Below, one piece after another: positions 36,115 to 43,903 of a stretch of 64,000 bases of DNA. The notes below the pieces were generated by a model, which worked only from the letters and a program-made list of their open reading frames with translations, had not been told where the DNA came from and ran no database searches. The stretch is from Maricaulis sp. (GTDB taxonomy: Bacteria; Pseudomonadota; Alphaproteobacteria; Caulobacterales; Maricaulaceae): contig NZ_JAEPNI010000001.1 in the NCBI RefSeq assembly GCF_017643475.1, positions 806,001 through 870,000 of the forward strand, given 5' to 3'. Numbering within the stretch: position 1 is the first letter of the stretch; every line of letters begins with the position of its first letter. The position numbers and the translations under genes were made by a program.

Positions 36115-37206
36115 AAAAACAGGGACACTTACTAATTATTCGTCTCCCCAAGCCTCTCTTATAAATTCGATGCCGAGACCCCGCCGTATTGAAGCCCCCT
36201 GCGCGGAGGTATCTGGGGTAGGCGTGAGCCGGCTTCGCAGGGCTCAATCCATCCTGTCATTGTTGATGATATTCAGGAGCTCATCGCGCATCTGAAGGCT
36301 GTTAGCGCCGAAGTGGGCTTCTTTGTGATCATTCGGGCAAATTGCGATAACATTGGTGATGTCGTCGGGGCCGCCCTCCGAGAGTGGAATGATGTGGTGG
36401 GTTTCGAGATAGCGTCGTCCATTCGGCATTTTGAAGCCTGGAGCACCGCACTTCCGGCATGCCCCATCGGCGAGCTCTAAAGCGCGCATGCGAACAGCCC
36501 GATCTCTCTTGAACGCATAGACAGTGTTCTCGTACTTCTCTGGAGGGCCGGAGTTTGGAGGCAGATCGAATTGATCCAGATACTCGCCCTTAGCGTCCCC
36601 TCTAACAACCGTATGTTGCCCTGTCGCGAAGTCATATGAGGCGATGCGCCAAACCTCCGGGTCCAATCCACGACGTTTCGGCTTCGAGGCTGAGGCGTTG
36701 GGATCCCGACTGGCTCTCATCTCTCCATCCAGAAAAATCACCCGAACCGGAAGTTGTTGCCTCGCCGCGCGGCTGACTATCCGGTCTAATCTTTCGGCTC
36801 GTTTGCCCCAGTCAGCCGCACGACTATTGGCTTGCCAGAACGCAGCGTCGGCGCGAAAATTGTTTGACTGGGACACGATATCGCCGCGGATGTCGGTGTT
36901 CTGCACCCATAAGTTCAGAACGGCCATTTCTCCGGGAATCTCATATCCCCATTCGTAACAGTACTTGGGGTTCGCTGCTGCCCAACGTGGTCCGCGACTG
37001 TAGTTTCCCCAGTCAGATGTATCGAAGCCCAAATCGATTAGAAGGGACATCGTTGTTGGCTTGTTCGACGGTCGCAAATCTTGAAGAGTCGTCATGCGTT
37101 GCTCAAAAATTGTGTGGACCTAAACTTGTAGTGAGTATTGCGCGCGCCTTAAACCCCTAGGGGAGCGGGAATTCAATACGGCCCGTGCTGGCACGAAGTT
37201 TAAGGG
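36115..37206. mobile_element. 1.1-kb element with HNH endonuclease cargo
   Basis: Left end blocks aaaaacagggacac (36115-36128), atgccgagac (36170-36179) and ccgtattgaa (36184-36193); right end ttcaatacgg (37172-37181), tgctggca (37186-37193) and ttaaggg (37200-37206). Block spacing matches the 174-bp element upstream within 1-2 bp at both ends. Between the ends lies one gene, an HNH endonuclease on the minus strand. It interrupts the gene fragment at 35986. No transposase is present, so it would need a helper or move through its endonuclease. Confidence 0.6.
36244..37095 (-). CDS. HNH endonuclease (McrA-like C-terminus)
   Basis: 283 residues. The C-terminal HNH domain is ACRKCGAPGF then LETHHIIPLSEGGPDDITNV then ICPNDHKEAHFG (residues ~210-265): His-His, Asn and His of the beta-beta-alpha metal fold, with Cys pairs for zinc. 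The N-terminal ~200 residues contain WGNYSRGPRWAAANPKYCYE and ENTVYAFKRDRAVRMRALEL and probably recognise DNA or modified bases. It resembles McrA-type restriction nucleases. It is the only gene between the element ends at 36115 and 37206, near a GHKL ATPase, so either defence or element mobility is possible. Confidence 0.85.
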   Translation of the reverse strand: MTTLQDLRPSNKPTTMSLLIDLGFDTSDWGNYSRGPRWAAANPKYCYEWGYEIPGEMAVLNLWVQNTDIRGDIVSQSNNFRADAAFWQANSRAADWGKRAERLDRIVSRAARQQLPVRVIFLDGEMRASRDPNASASKPKRRGLDPEVWRIASYDFATGQHTVVRGDAKGEYLDQFDLPPNSGPPEKYENTVYAFKRDRAVRMRALELADGACRKCGAPGFKMPNGRRYLETHHIIPLSEGGPDDITNVIAICPNDHKEAHFGANSLQMRDELLNIINNDRMD

Positions 37207-37215
37207 GAGGCAGGT

Positions 37216-37524
37216 GTGCAAACACAGCTGGAACGCCAATTCCATCAGGCAATGCTCAAAGCCTACCAGGACGCTAAAGCGATCGGGTATAATGCGACAG
37301 TCTTCGTTCAGATGTTACAGGACAGGGGCGGATTGGAAACGGCGAAGGTTTTGATCAGTTCCTCCAAGCCTTCTGATGGCTACACCGCCCTTTATGAGCG
37401 GGGTCATCTTGAGTTGACTGTCGAGGCGATTGTTATTGACGATCCAAGGTGAAACGACCTGTTCACCCGAAAAGAACTGACCAAAGCGCGAAAGCGATTG
37501 TCTGACTACGGTTACACGCGGTGA
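37216..37524 (+). pseudogene. Small conserved protein interrupted by in-frame TGA
   Basis: From GTG 37216 (RBS ggggagg) the frame reads 78 codons (MQTQLERQFHQAMLKAYQDA ... LELTVEAIVIDDPR) and meets TGA at 37450-37452. Beyond it the same frame continues as NDLFTRKELTKARKRLSDYG then YTR and a TGA at 37522. In the related small proteins I recall, the sequence PR-W-x-DLF continues to this C-terminus, so the TGA probably replaced TGG (Trp). The gene is therefore likely truncated. Its RBS lies in the right end of the HNH element. Confidence 0.65.
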
Positions 37525-37579
37525 AGTAGGCCGTGTACTGCTCCAGAAAGCACCTGCTCCTGAAACACCATGTCCTTCG

Positions 37580-38260
37580 AACTGGGCCCCGATCTTCATC
37601 GGGGTGACGGTGTTTGGGGCGCCTTTCCCGCTGTAGTCACAGCCCCTACGGGCTCCTCCGCTTGCGGGGGAGCTGTCCGGGCGCTCGTAGAGCGGCCGGG
37701 CTGAGGGGGAGCGCTGTTGGTGTTTTATCCGGAACATTCTGTCCCCCTCCGTCCTTCTTCGCAAAGGCTGCGAAGGACACCTCCCCCGCAAGCGGGGGAG
37801 GCCGGGAAGCGCCCCTTCGACCTCGCCTTCGCCTTTGGCTACGGCGAGCCCACTTCCCCGCGAGCGGGGAAGATATCCACGCTGCTCAAATCTGCCCCAT
37901 ACTCTCCCTCGATCCACGTCGTGGGAGGCGAGAGCTCAGTCTTTTCGGGCATGGATGTACGGGACGCGTCTGCCGACCCTGCGGGGTCATCAGGACATGG
38001 CAGACAGCAGCCCCGTGTGCGGGAGGTCCCTAACCCCTGCTATTGCATAAATATCCGGTTTAATCGGTCTCCCGCATGCCTCTCACTCCAGATCGCGAGA
38101 TCGTGGAGATTTTGGTGCTTCCCCCTCATCGCCCTTCTTCGCCAAGGCTACGAAGGGCACTTCTCCCCCGAGGGAGAAGGATAACTCCGAGGCATCCCTC
38201 TCCCCACGGGGAGAGGACGAGCGAAGCGAGGGTGAGGGGGCTTTGCCCTTGCTCCCGGCC
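37580..38260. repeat. Intergenic region packed with short GC-rich palindromes
   Basis: This gene-free stretch holds many short hairpin modules: ccccgatcttcatcgggg (37598-37615), tccgcttgcgggggagctg, ccttcttcgcaaaggctgcgaagg (37752-37775), ctcccccgcaagcgggggag (37781-37800), ttccccgcgagcggggaa (37854-37871) and ctccccacggggag (38200-38213). They resemble dispersed REP/BIME-like intergenic repeats. No reading frame here has coding character. Confidence 0.7.
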
Positions 38261-38312
38261 GCCGTCGTGCTAGCTTTTCTATCAACGCTAACAGACGAGA
38301 GGAGGTGATCCG

Positions 38313-38387
38313 ATGATCAGTGGTTTTAAAGGTTGCGGTCTTGGATCGAAATCAGGTGCGGCGGTAAAGGCAGCCCTTTTCCTCTGA
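38313..38387 (+). CDS. 24-residue micro-ORF with near-ideal ribosome binding site
   Basis: ATG at 38313 encodes MISGFKGCGLGSKSG followed by AAVKAALFL and TGA. The sequence aggaggtgatcc (38300-38311) is fully complementary over 12 bases to the 3' end of 16S rRNA, and ggagg lies 7 bases from the ATG. The peptide is basic and Gly-rich at the N-terminus and hydrophobic at the C-terminus. Family unknown; too short for homology calls. A terminator follows 90 nt downstream. Confidence 0.5.
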   Translation: MISGFKGCGLGSKSGAAVKAALFL

Positions 38388-38476
38388 CGTGATTTCACGG
38401 GTCCCGCGTTTCACGCGAGCGGATCGGGGTGACCTGATCCGGGCCGTTCAAGGCCGGACCGAGCAACCGCGAATAT

Positions 38477-38510
38477 GGACCGCCAGGCTTTCGGGTCTGG
38501 CGGTCTTTTT
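38477..38510 (+). terminator. Rho-independent terminator after the micro-ORF
   Basis: gaccgccag (38478-38486) pairs with ctggcggtc (38497-38505), followed by ttttt. No larger gene ends here on the plus strand, so it must end the short transcript. Confidence 0.9.
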
Positions 38511-38626
38511 GTGCCGGGTGATCCGTGTCTCCCGACGAGGATTGCCGGTCGAGCCTGTCCCTGGTCACTCCGCTCGGCCGCATTCGACCAGCCGTCGCTA
38601 CGGGCCTTGCCGACGAGAGAGGGGCG

Positions 38627-39103
38627 CTAGTCCTCTTTCTTGTCGCTCTCGCTGAAGCCGCCAAGATTGGCAAAGGCATAGGTCGCCAGGAAGCCGCCGC
38701 CGGTCAGGGCGACAACGGGCAGGAGCTCGGGATCCCAGCCGGCGAAGGCCTGCATGAGGGCCATCCAGCTGATCACCAGCACATAGATGGCGCCGCCCAG
38801 CAGAAGGCGCTTGGCGGTTGTGGTGAGGACCGGGCTGGTCGGCTCGGCGGCCGGGGTCGAGGTCGGGGTGTTCGATGCGAGGGTGTCATTGGCAGGCATG
38901 TCCGGGGTCTCCATGTCGGTTTCGATGCGTTGACGCAATTCGGCATGGGAGAGTTCGAAACTGGCGGCCAGGGCGCGCAAGCTTTCCAGGCTGGGCATGT
39001 CACCGCGTTCGGCGCGCTGGATCGTGCGCTCACTCAACCCGCTGATGGTTGCGAGTTGTTCCTGCGACCAGCCTTTTTCAAGGCGCAGCGATTTCAGTCC
39101 CAT
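38627..39103 (-). CDS. XRE-type HTH protein with two C-terminal membrane helices
   Basis: 158 residues. The N-terminal HTH is LRLEKGWSQEQLATISGLSE with RTIQRAERGDMPSLESL. A Ser/Thr/Pro/Ala linker (~75-95) leads to two hydrophobic helices (LLLGGAIYVLVISWMALMQA and LLPVVALTGGGFLATYAFAN) and a charged tail. Such membrane-tethered HTH proteins may sense envelope state. Start ATG at 39103 with a purine-rich stretch upstream. Confidence 0.85.
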   Translation of the reverse strand: MGLKSLRLEKGWSQEQLATISGLSERTIQRAERGDMPSLESLRALAASFELSHAELRQRIETDMETPDMPANDTLASNTPTSTPAAEPTSPVLTTTAKRLLLGGAIYVLVISWMALMQAFAGWDPELLPVVALTGGGFLATYAFANLGGFSESDKKED

Positions 39104-39251
39104 GCGTCTGCTCTCTCATGCAATTGCCCGGCGAGAATTACGGCCAGGCCCGCCTGTCGACCACGACAGGCACCCGACAGGAAACTGACAATGACAGATC
39201 AAGAAATCAATAATCGGAGGCTGGGCCTGGGGTTTTGGCCGGGGTTCACGC

Positions 39252-39280
39252 AAAAAGGCCTGGCGCGAACGCCAGGCCTT
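39252..39280 (-). terminator. Terminator of the outer-membrane barrel gene
   Basis: aaggcctggc (39255-39264) and gccaggcctt (39271-39280) form a 10-bp stem; on the minus strand a T-run follows. It lies 35 bp beyond the stop of the gene at 39315. Confidence 0.88.
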
Positions 39281-39314
39281 GCGGGGAGGATCGCCGGGGC
39301 GATCGGGCAGATGT

Positions 39315-40091
39315 CTAGAAGTGGAAACGGATGCCCGCTTCCAGCACATGGGAATTGTTCTCGATGTCCAGCGAGGTCGGGAAGAGGCTGGCATTGGTGC
39401 CGACATCACCGGTCATGCGATAGCGATAGCCACCAAAGGCTTCGGTCTTGTCAGACAGCGGGAAGCTCGCGCCGAACATCAGCTGGAACAGGGATACGGT
39501 TTCGCTGTCATCGATGATGACGACACCGGACGGGGAGAAGTCGACGGACACGTCCGCCAGCCCGACACCGGCACCGGCATAGAAGTCCAGCGGCGCATCA
39601 TCAAAATCGAAATCATAGTACAGGTTGAGTGCATAGGCGGTCGTGGTCACGTCGCCCTGGCCGTCAGCGACGAGGTCGGCAATCGTTACGCCGAGCGGTG
39701 CAGACCCGGTAATCAGCGCGGCGGCATCCGCGCCGCCCAGCGCGCCACCACCAGCGGTCACATCGGCATGGCCGTCCACATCATTGCTGGAGTAGGAAAT
39801 TTCGATCTCGCCCCGCAGCTTGTCGTTGAACCGGTAGCCGTAGGCACCTGCGAGGAAGAGGCCGTTGTCGAACTCGGTCGACCAGCCGATTTCCGTGCCA
39901 CTGGCGAGCACCGTGCCGGCCGGAACGGCGACGCCGTCACCGGTCGTGAATGCACGAGTCAGGGCGCCTCTATTGTCGCTGTCCTTGAGCAGGCTGAAAC
40001 CGGCAGAGCCGGACACGTAGGACTGGGCAGAGGCGCCGGCTGCCGTGATCAGGGCGAGCGCGGAAGCGGCGAGGAGACGATTGAATACCAT
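39315..40091 (-). CDS. Outer-membrane beta-barrel protein (OMP_b-brl-like)
   Basis: 258 residues. Signal peptide MVFNRLLAASALALITAAGA, ending SAQ. Alternating strands such as LRGEIEISYSSNDVDGHADV, YALNLYYDFDF, YAGAGVGLADVSVDF and HVLEAGIRFHF, with a terminal Phe, mark a small eight-stranded barrel of the porin/OmpA-like adhesion type. Function unknown. Followed by a strong terminator. Confidence 0.88.
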   Translation of the reverse strand: MVFNRLLAASALALITAAGASAQSYVSGSAGFSLLKDSDNRGALTRAFTTGDGVAVPAGTVLASGTEIGWSTEFDNGLFLAGAYGYRFNDKLRGEIEISYSSNDVDGHADVTAGGGALGGADAAALITGSAPLGVTIADLVADGQGDVTTTAYALNLYYDFDFDDAPLDFYAGAGVGLADVSVDFSPSGVVIIDDSETVSLFQLMFGASFPLSDKTEAFGGYRYRMTGDVGTNASLFPTSLDIENNSHVLEAGIRFHF

Positions 40092-40282
40092 GAAAACTAC
40101 TCCGTAAGGTGAGGTTTGATGCTCTCTTTACGGGCGGGGCAGTCGATTGGATTTGCACCGTTATTACTTTTTATTTTTGCTTGAATCGTAGCTCTTACGC
40201 GCTATTTGGACCCGGTCGAGCAGCAGTTTGTTGAAGCGTTTCACGCGAGAAAGCCATTCGAGCTCTGTTGCGGCATCGGGTC

Positions 40283-41092
40283 CTACTGCGCGCGGTCGAA
40301 ATGCTCCACGACCAGCGGGGTGATCGAGATGGCGCCCTGGGCGATCGCGGCCATGTCGGTGCCGTCGCCGGGATCGCCTTCAAACCGGTAACCCCAACGT
40401 GCCGTGCCTGAACGCAGGCCGGTTTCCACCGTCAGTGGCTGGGCGTTGCGGTCAAAGATTTCCAGCCGCACATCAGCCGGGCGGGTGATGAGAGCCGGGC
40501 TGTCCGCATCAAGGTCGGTCGCGGGCATGTTGATGTTGTAATAGACCGGGTTCGCATCGCCGGGCATTTGCGCCACAAAGGCAGCCACCCATTCCGCAGC
40601 CCCGTCCAGGTCGCGACCGTCAGCACGATCAAGCGAAACTGCCAGCGCAGAAATGCCGTACAGGCTGGCGGTGCGCGCGGCGCCGACCGTGCCGGAATAA
40701 TGGTGCGACTGTCCGTCATTCATCCCCGCATTGATGCCGGAGATGACGAGGTCGGGCTGACGGCCATAATGACGTTCGGCCAGGTCGATTCCGAAATGCG
40801 TGGACACGGAGGGCGTGGCGTTGATCCAGTAGGAAATGTCGGCGCCGTCAAATTCGAACTCCGACCATTCCGCCTCGGCGCGCAGATTGCCCAGCGAGGT
40901 TGATGTCCCGCTCTGATTGCTCTGGGGTGCGACGATGATGACATCAGCCTGGGCATTGAGGGCCGAGGCGAGGGCGCGCAGATCGGGGCTTTGATAGCCA
41001 TCATCATTGGTGATCAGGATGAGCGGTTGGGCGGCGATGCTGGTCGTGCCGGCGAGCAGTGTGAGTGTAGCGAATGCAAGGGTCCGGATCAT
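40283..41092 (-). CDS. SurE-family 5'-nucleotidase with signal peptide
   Basis: 269 residues. SurE dephosphorylates nucleoside monophosphates. The metal motif ILITNDDGYQSPDLRALASA (residues ~25-44) is intact, as are APQSNQSGTSTSLG and LVISGINAGMNDGQSHHYSG. Unlike usual SurE, which is cytoplasmic, this one starts with MIRTLAFATLTLLAGTTSIA and an AQ site, a Sec signal, so it should be periplasmic, where it could scavenge nucleotides. Classical surE next to pcm is not seen here, so this is probably a specialised paralogue. Confidence 0.9.
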   Translation of the reverse strand: MIRTLAFATLTLLAGTTSIAAQPLILITNDDGYQSPDLRALASALNAQADVIIVAPQSNQSGTSTSLGNLRAEAEWSEFEFDGADISYWINATPSVSTHFGIDLAERHYGRQPDLVISGINAGMNDGQSHHYSGTVGAARTASLYGISALAVSLDRADGRDLDGAAEWVAAFVAQMPGDANPVYYNINMPATDLDADSPALITRPADVRLEIFDRNAQPLTVETGLRSGTARWGYRFEGDPGDGTDMAAIAQGAISITPLVVEHFDRAQ

Positions 41093-41256
41093 GTCGGGCT
41101 CCGTTTCGGATTTGGCGTGATGCTAGTCTGCTTGTCCGCTCCGGCTCAATATGTGGCTGATTTAACCTTCCGCAATATGAAAGGGGCGCCAATGAAAAGG
41201 GCGACGGTCAATACCGTCGCCCCATGAGGATTAAGACAGACGAGAATGTCCGGACC

Positions 41257-41562
41257 CTATTCTTCTGCGCCTTCGTCTTCTTCAGCTTCGCCTTCGTCTT
41301 CTTCAGCGACGCTCTGTTCCTGCATGGCGTCGTCAGCCATGTCTTCCCCGGGCATGTCTTCCCCGGGCATGTCTTCTTCAGGAATGTCCTCCGCGGCGGT
41401 GTCTTCGGCCACGGCGTCTTCGCTCGCGGCTTGCTCCGAAGCCATTTCCTCGGTGACAGCCTCCTCACTCGGCCCGGCGGCCGGTTCTTCGACGGCGAAT
41501 TGAGTTTTGTAGGCGATGGCACCCGCCAGCGCGGCGAGCATTATAAAAGCGATTACACGCAT
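41257..41562 (-). CDS. Small acidic exported or anchored protein
   Basis: 101 residues. One N-terminal hydrophobic helix (MRVIAFIMLAALAGAIAYK) precedes a highly acidic Glu/Ala/Asp stretch with tandem EDMPGEDMPGEDMADD and a Glu-rich end. No fold or family can be seen; such low-complexity tails are usually disordered. The start at 41562 gives a short leader, a longer frame from 41634 is possible. Confidence 0.6.
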   Translation of the reverse strand: MRVIAFIMLAALAGAIAYKTQFAVEEPAAGPSEEAVTEEMASEQAASEDAVAEDTAAEDIPEEDMPGEDMPGEDMADDAMQEQSVAEEDEGEAEEDEGAEE

Positions 41563-41731
41563 GGCAGTAAGTCCCCCCAGACGCAGCCAATATGAACACG
41601 TTGTAATGTTAGCGATGCCCGCGACCAATTGCACACGACTACGCCTGAGAGGGGATTGTCGGGCAGTCCTTACAGGCTTAGGTCATCGGCCTTTGAGGCC
41701 GGGACCAGGTCGAAAGGTTGGCCGGAACGCC

Positions 41732-42124
41732 TTAGCAATGGCTGCTGTCATTGACCGCGGCGGGCATGTCGGTGATCGGGTCGCGCCAGCCCAGGGCCTG
41801 GCGGATGAAATCGAGCAGGAGATCGACCCCGCGACGTAAATCCTGCTCCCACAGGTGTAGGACCAGATACCCCGCCTCCTCAAGCTCGGCGATGCGTCGT
41901 TCGTCCAGCAGGGCCGGGTCTGCGCCGTTTGTGGGATGGATGTCGATGAGGAGCTTGGCGCTCTCGCAGCAAAAATCGACGTCGTGTCCGACAATGCTGG
42001 CGCCCCTGACGAAGCGGTGACCATCCAGCTGGCCGGATTTCAGGCGCGACCAGAGTTCGTCGCGCATTTGTTCGAATTCAGCTTGGGCCGCCGAAACCAG
42101 CGGACCGGAAATAGTCTGACCCAT
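41732..42124 (-). CDS. DUF559-like (VSR-type) endonuclease domain protein
   Basis: 130 residues. The central part RFVRGASIVGHDVDFCCESA then KLLIDIHPTNGADPALLDER and AELEEAGYLVLHLWEQDL follows the DUF559 pattern: D-x-D/E-h and a conserved downstream histidine or tryptophan, a PD-(D/E)xK-like nuclease fold related to very-short-patch repair. In canonical DUF559 the motif is VDFxCxxxxLxIEhDG; here IDIHPTNGAD replaces it, so activity is uncertain. Confidence 0.75.
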   Translation of the reverse strand: MGQTISGPLVSAAQAEFEQMRDELWSRLKSGQLDGHRFVRGASIVGHDVDFCCESAKLLIDIHPTNGADPALLDERRIAELEEAGYLVLHLWEQDLRRGVDLLLDFIRQALGWRDPITDMPAAVNDSSHC

Positions 42125-42213
42125 GACATGCTCCTGCGTCTGGGAGGGGAAGGCAGGAATATTCTTGTCGGGTCAGTCTACTCCGAAGTGGACAGGGTTT
42201 ACCGTGACCGGCG

Positions 42214-42783
42214 TCACGCCCCGCCCAGGAATTTCGTGAGATTGTCCACCAGGCTCTCGATCTGACCCCGCGACCGGTCATTGGTCAGGCGTCCATCCTC
42301 GTCGAAAGCCTGGAAGGCACCCGGTACCGAGGCATGTCCTGGCAGGGGCATCATGCCAAGATCGGTGAGGAAGGCGCGCAGGCGGGGGATCACCCGCACG
42401 CCACCCAGACCGCCGGGGGAAGCGGCCATCAGGATGGCCAGCTTGCCGGCAAAGGGGTTGGACCTGTCTTCGCCATCGGGCCTGGACATCCAGTCGAAAG
42501 TATTGACGAGCAGTGGTGGAATATTGCCGTTGTATTCCGGCGTGGCGACGATCATCGCGTCATGTTCGGCGAGCAGTTTGCGCATCGCTTTCATGCTGTC
42601 GGGCAGCCCGTTCTCGGCCTCATCATCCCCGTGATAGAGCGGGGCTTCATAATCAGCCAGGTCGATATGGGTGACCGTGGCGCCCCTGTCGCGCGCGATG
42701 TCAGCGGCATTGGTGGCGAGTTTCTTGTTGACGCTGTCCTTGCGGGCAGAACCGGCAAGAACGAGAATTTTTGGTGCAGACAT
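42214..42783 (-). CDS. NADPH-dependent FMN reductase
   Basis: 189 residues, flavodoxin-like. FMN is bound by LVLAGSARKDSVNKKLA (residues ~7-23) and ATPEYNGNIPPLLVNTFDWM (~80-99). It reduces FMN, quinones or azo compounds with NAD(P)H. ATG 42783 has gggagga before it. Alone on the minus strand, divergent from the helical-protein gene at 42970. Confidence 0.92.
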   Translation of the reverse strand: MSAPKILVLAGSARKDSVNKKLATNAADIARDRGATVTHIDLADYEAPLYHGDDEAENGLPDSMKAMRKLLAEHDAMIVATPEYNGNIPPLLVNTFDWMSRPDGEDRSNPFAGKLAILMAASPGGLGGVRVIPRLRAFLTDLGMMPLPGHASVPGAFQAFDEDGRLTNDRSRGQIESLVDNLTKFLGGA

Positions 42784-42969
42784 AACGTCCTCCCTGAACC
42801 TGTTGAGCAAGGAGATAGGGCTGATTTCGCGTGGGATCGACCGGGTTTGTGGAAGAGCATTCTTTCCAAACGGAGGGTAATGCCGTTCCTGCCGTGAAAC
42901 CCCTGTTCAATATTGCTTAAACCCTTAGTGGCAGAGTGAAATTCTACTATCCCGGAAGGAGAGTTGGTA

Positions 42970-43371
42970 ATGTCCAAGACCGTGACGTCGAGCTATCGCA
43001 AGGTATCGGACCGGTTCGAGCCGGATCTCGTGCAGGACCCCGCTGAACAGCGCAAACTGCGCGGTCAGCTGGAGCAGATTGATTATACCGTGTTCGCCGC
43101 CAATCAGGCGGTGATCAAGAAGACGATCCATTCTGTCACGCTTGAGGATTTCCAGAACCTCGCTCTGTCCGCTTCCAAGGCCCGCAGTGCATGGGTCGAT
43201 GCGGCGATGTCCGCTGCGCGGAGCCGCGCGCCCCTGGAAAAAACCGAGGTTGAGCGCCTGGGCCTGCTACGGACGGCCTATGAGGAGTTGTCCGAAGCCT
43301 ATGATGCCATGCGCCGCATGGTTGAACGCGGTTATCTGCAATTCCATCAGAGCGTTTCCAAGGCCAGCTAG
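42970..43371 (+). CDS. Helical protein of unknown function
   Basis: 133 residues, no family recognised. Soluble, all-helical and charged: KLRGQLEQIDYTVFAANQAV, EDFQNLALSASKARSAWVDA, EKTEVERLGLLRTAYEELSE. ATG 42970 with ggaaggag ahead. Codon use fits the genome, so it is probably real and cytoplasmic. Confidence 0.75.
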   Translation: MSKTVTSSYRKVSDRFEPDLVQDPAEQRKLRGQLEQIDYTVFAANQAVIKKTIHSVTLEDFQNLALSASKARSAWVDAAMSAARSRAPLEKTEVERLGLLRTAYEELSEAYDAMRRMVERGYLQFHQSVSKAS

Positions 43372-43466
43372 GCGCCGTATCTGAAGAAAAAACCGGGTCC
43401 GATTGAACCGGTTGCCGACCGGGGCGCACCTTTATTCCGAACACATGTTTTGGAATGAGGGATGAC

Positions 43467-43880
43467 ATGATCTCGCAAATCGCCATTCACGGAGTGCTCC
43501 TCTTCGCCGCCTGGATGGGGCTGGTGGGGAGTCTCATGCTGCTCGCTCCGGATGGGGCCTTGTCCATTCTGCGCATGGCCGGCAGCACCGCCTTGATCAA
43601 TGTGGCGGAACAGGCGCTGCGGTTCAGCTTCGGGCTGGCCATGATCGGGGCCGCGCCGCTGTCACGCTTCCCGGACGCCTTCCAGTGGATCGGCCTTTTC
43701 ATAGCCGCGACATCGGTACTCATCCTCCTGGTGCCGCGCCGGTGGCATCATGGTTATGCCGTCTGGTGGGCTGACAAGCTGCACCCGGTGGTCGTGCGCC
43801 TGCTGGCGCCGATCGCCTTCGCTGCCGCGCTCGTCCTCGTCTATGCGGTGATGATCGACCTGCCGGTTGTGACCAGCTGA
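43467..43880 (+). CDS. Four-helix membrane protein of unknown function
   Basis: 137 residues. Four hydrophobic segments (IAIHGVLLFAAWMGLVGSLM, FGLAMIGAAPL with FQWIGLFIAATSVLILL, and LAPIAFAAALVLVYAVMI). No motif recognised. ATG 43467 with gaggga five bases before it. It precedes the ECF sigma factor gene by 24 bp and may be co-transcribed. Confidence 0.75.
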   Translation: MISQIAIHGVLLFAAWMGLVGSLMLLAPDGALSILRMAGSTALINVAEQALRFSFGLAMIGAAPLSRFPDAFQWIGLFIAATSVLILLVPRRWHHGYAVWWADKLHPVVVRLLAPIAFAAALVLVYAVMIDLPVVTS

Positions 43881-43903
43881 GCAGGGTCAGGGAAGGCAAG
43901 GCC

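Larger units (their letters stand above)
38283..38510 (+). ncRNA. Candidate short structured transcript carrying a leader-type ORF
   Basis: A unit of about 230 nt: strong RBS and a 24-codon ORF (38313-38387), then hairpins cgcgtttcacgcg (38405-38417), ggatcggggtgacctgatcc (38421-38440) and ggccgttcaaggcc (38442-38455), and an intrinsic terminator at 38477-38510. The layout resembles a small regulatory RNA or leader. No promoter is certain; the 5' end is a guess. Confidence 0.45.

Noticed and set aside
37580-38260. CRISPR array
   Set aside because: Repeats are different palindromes at irregular spacing, not one direct repeat with equal spacers, and no cas genes are present.
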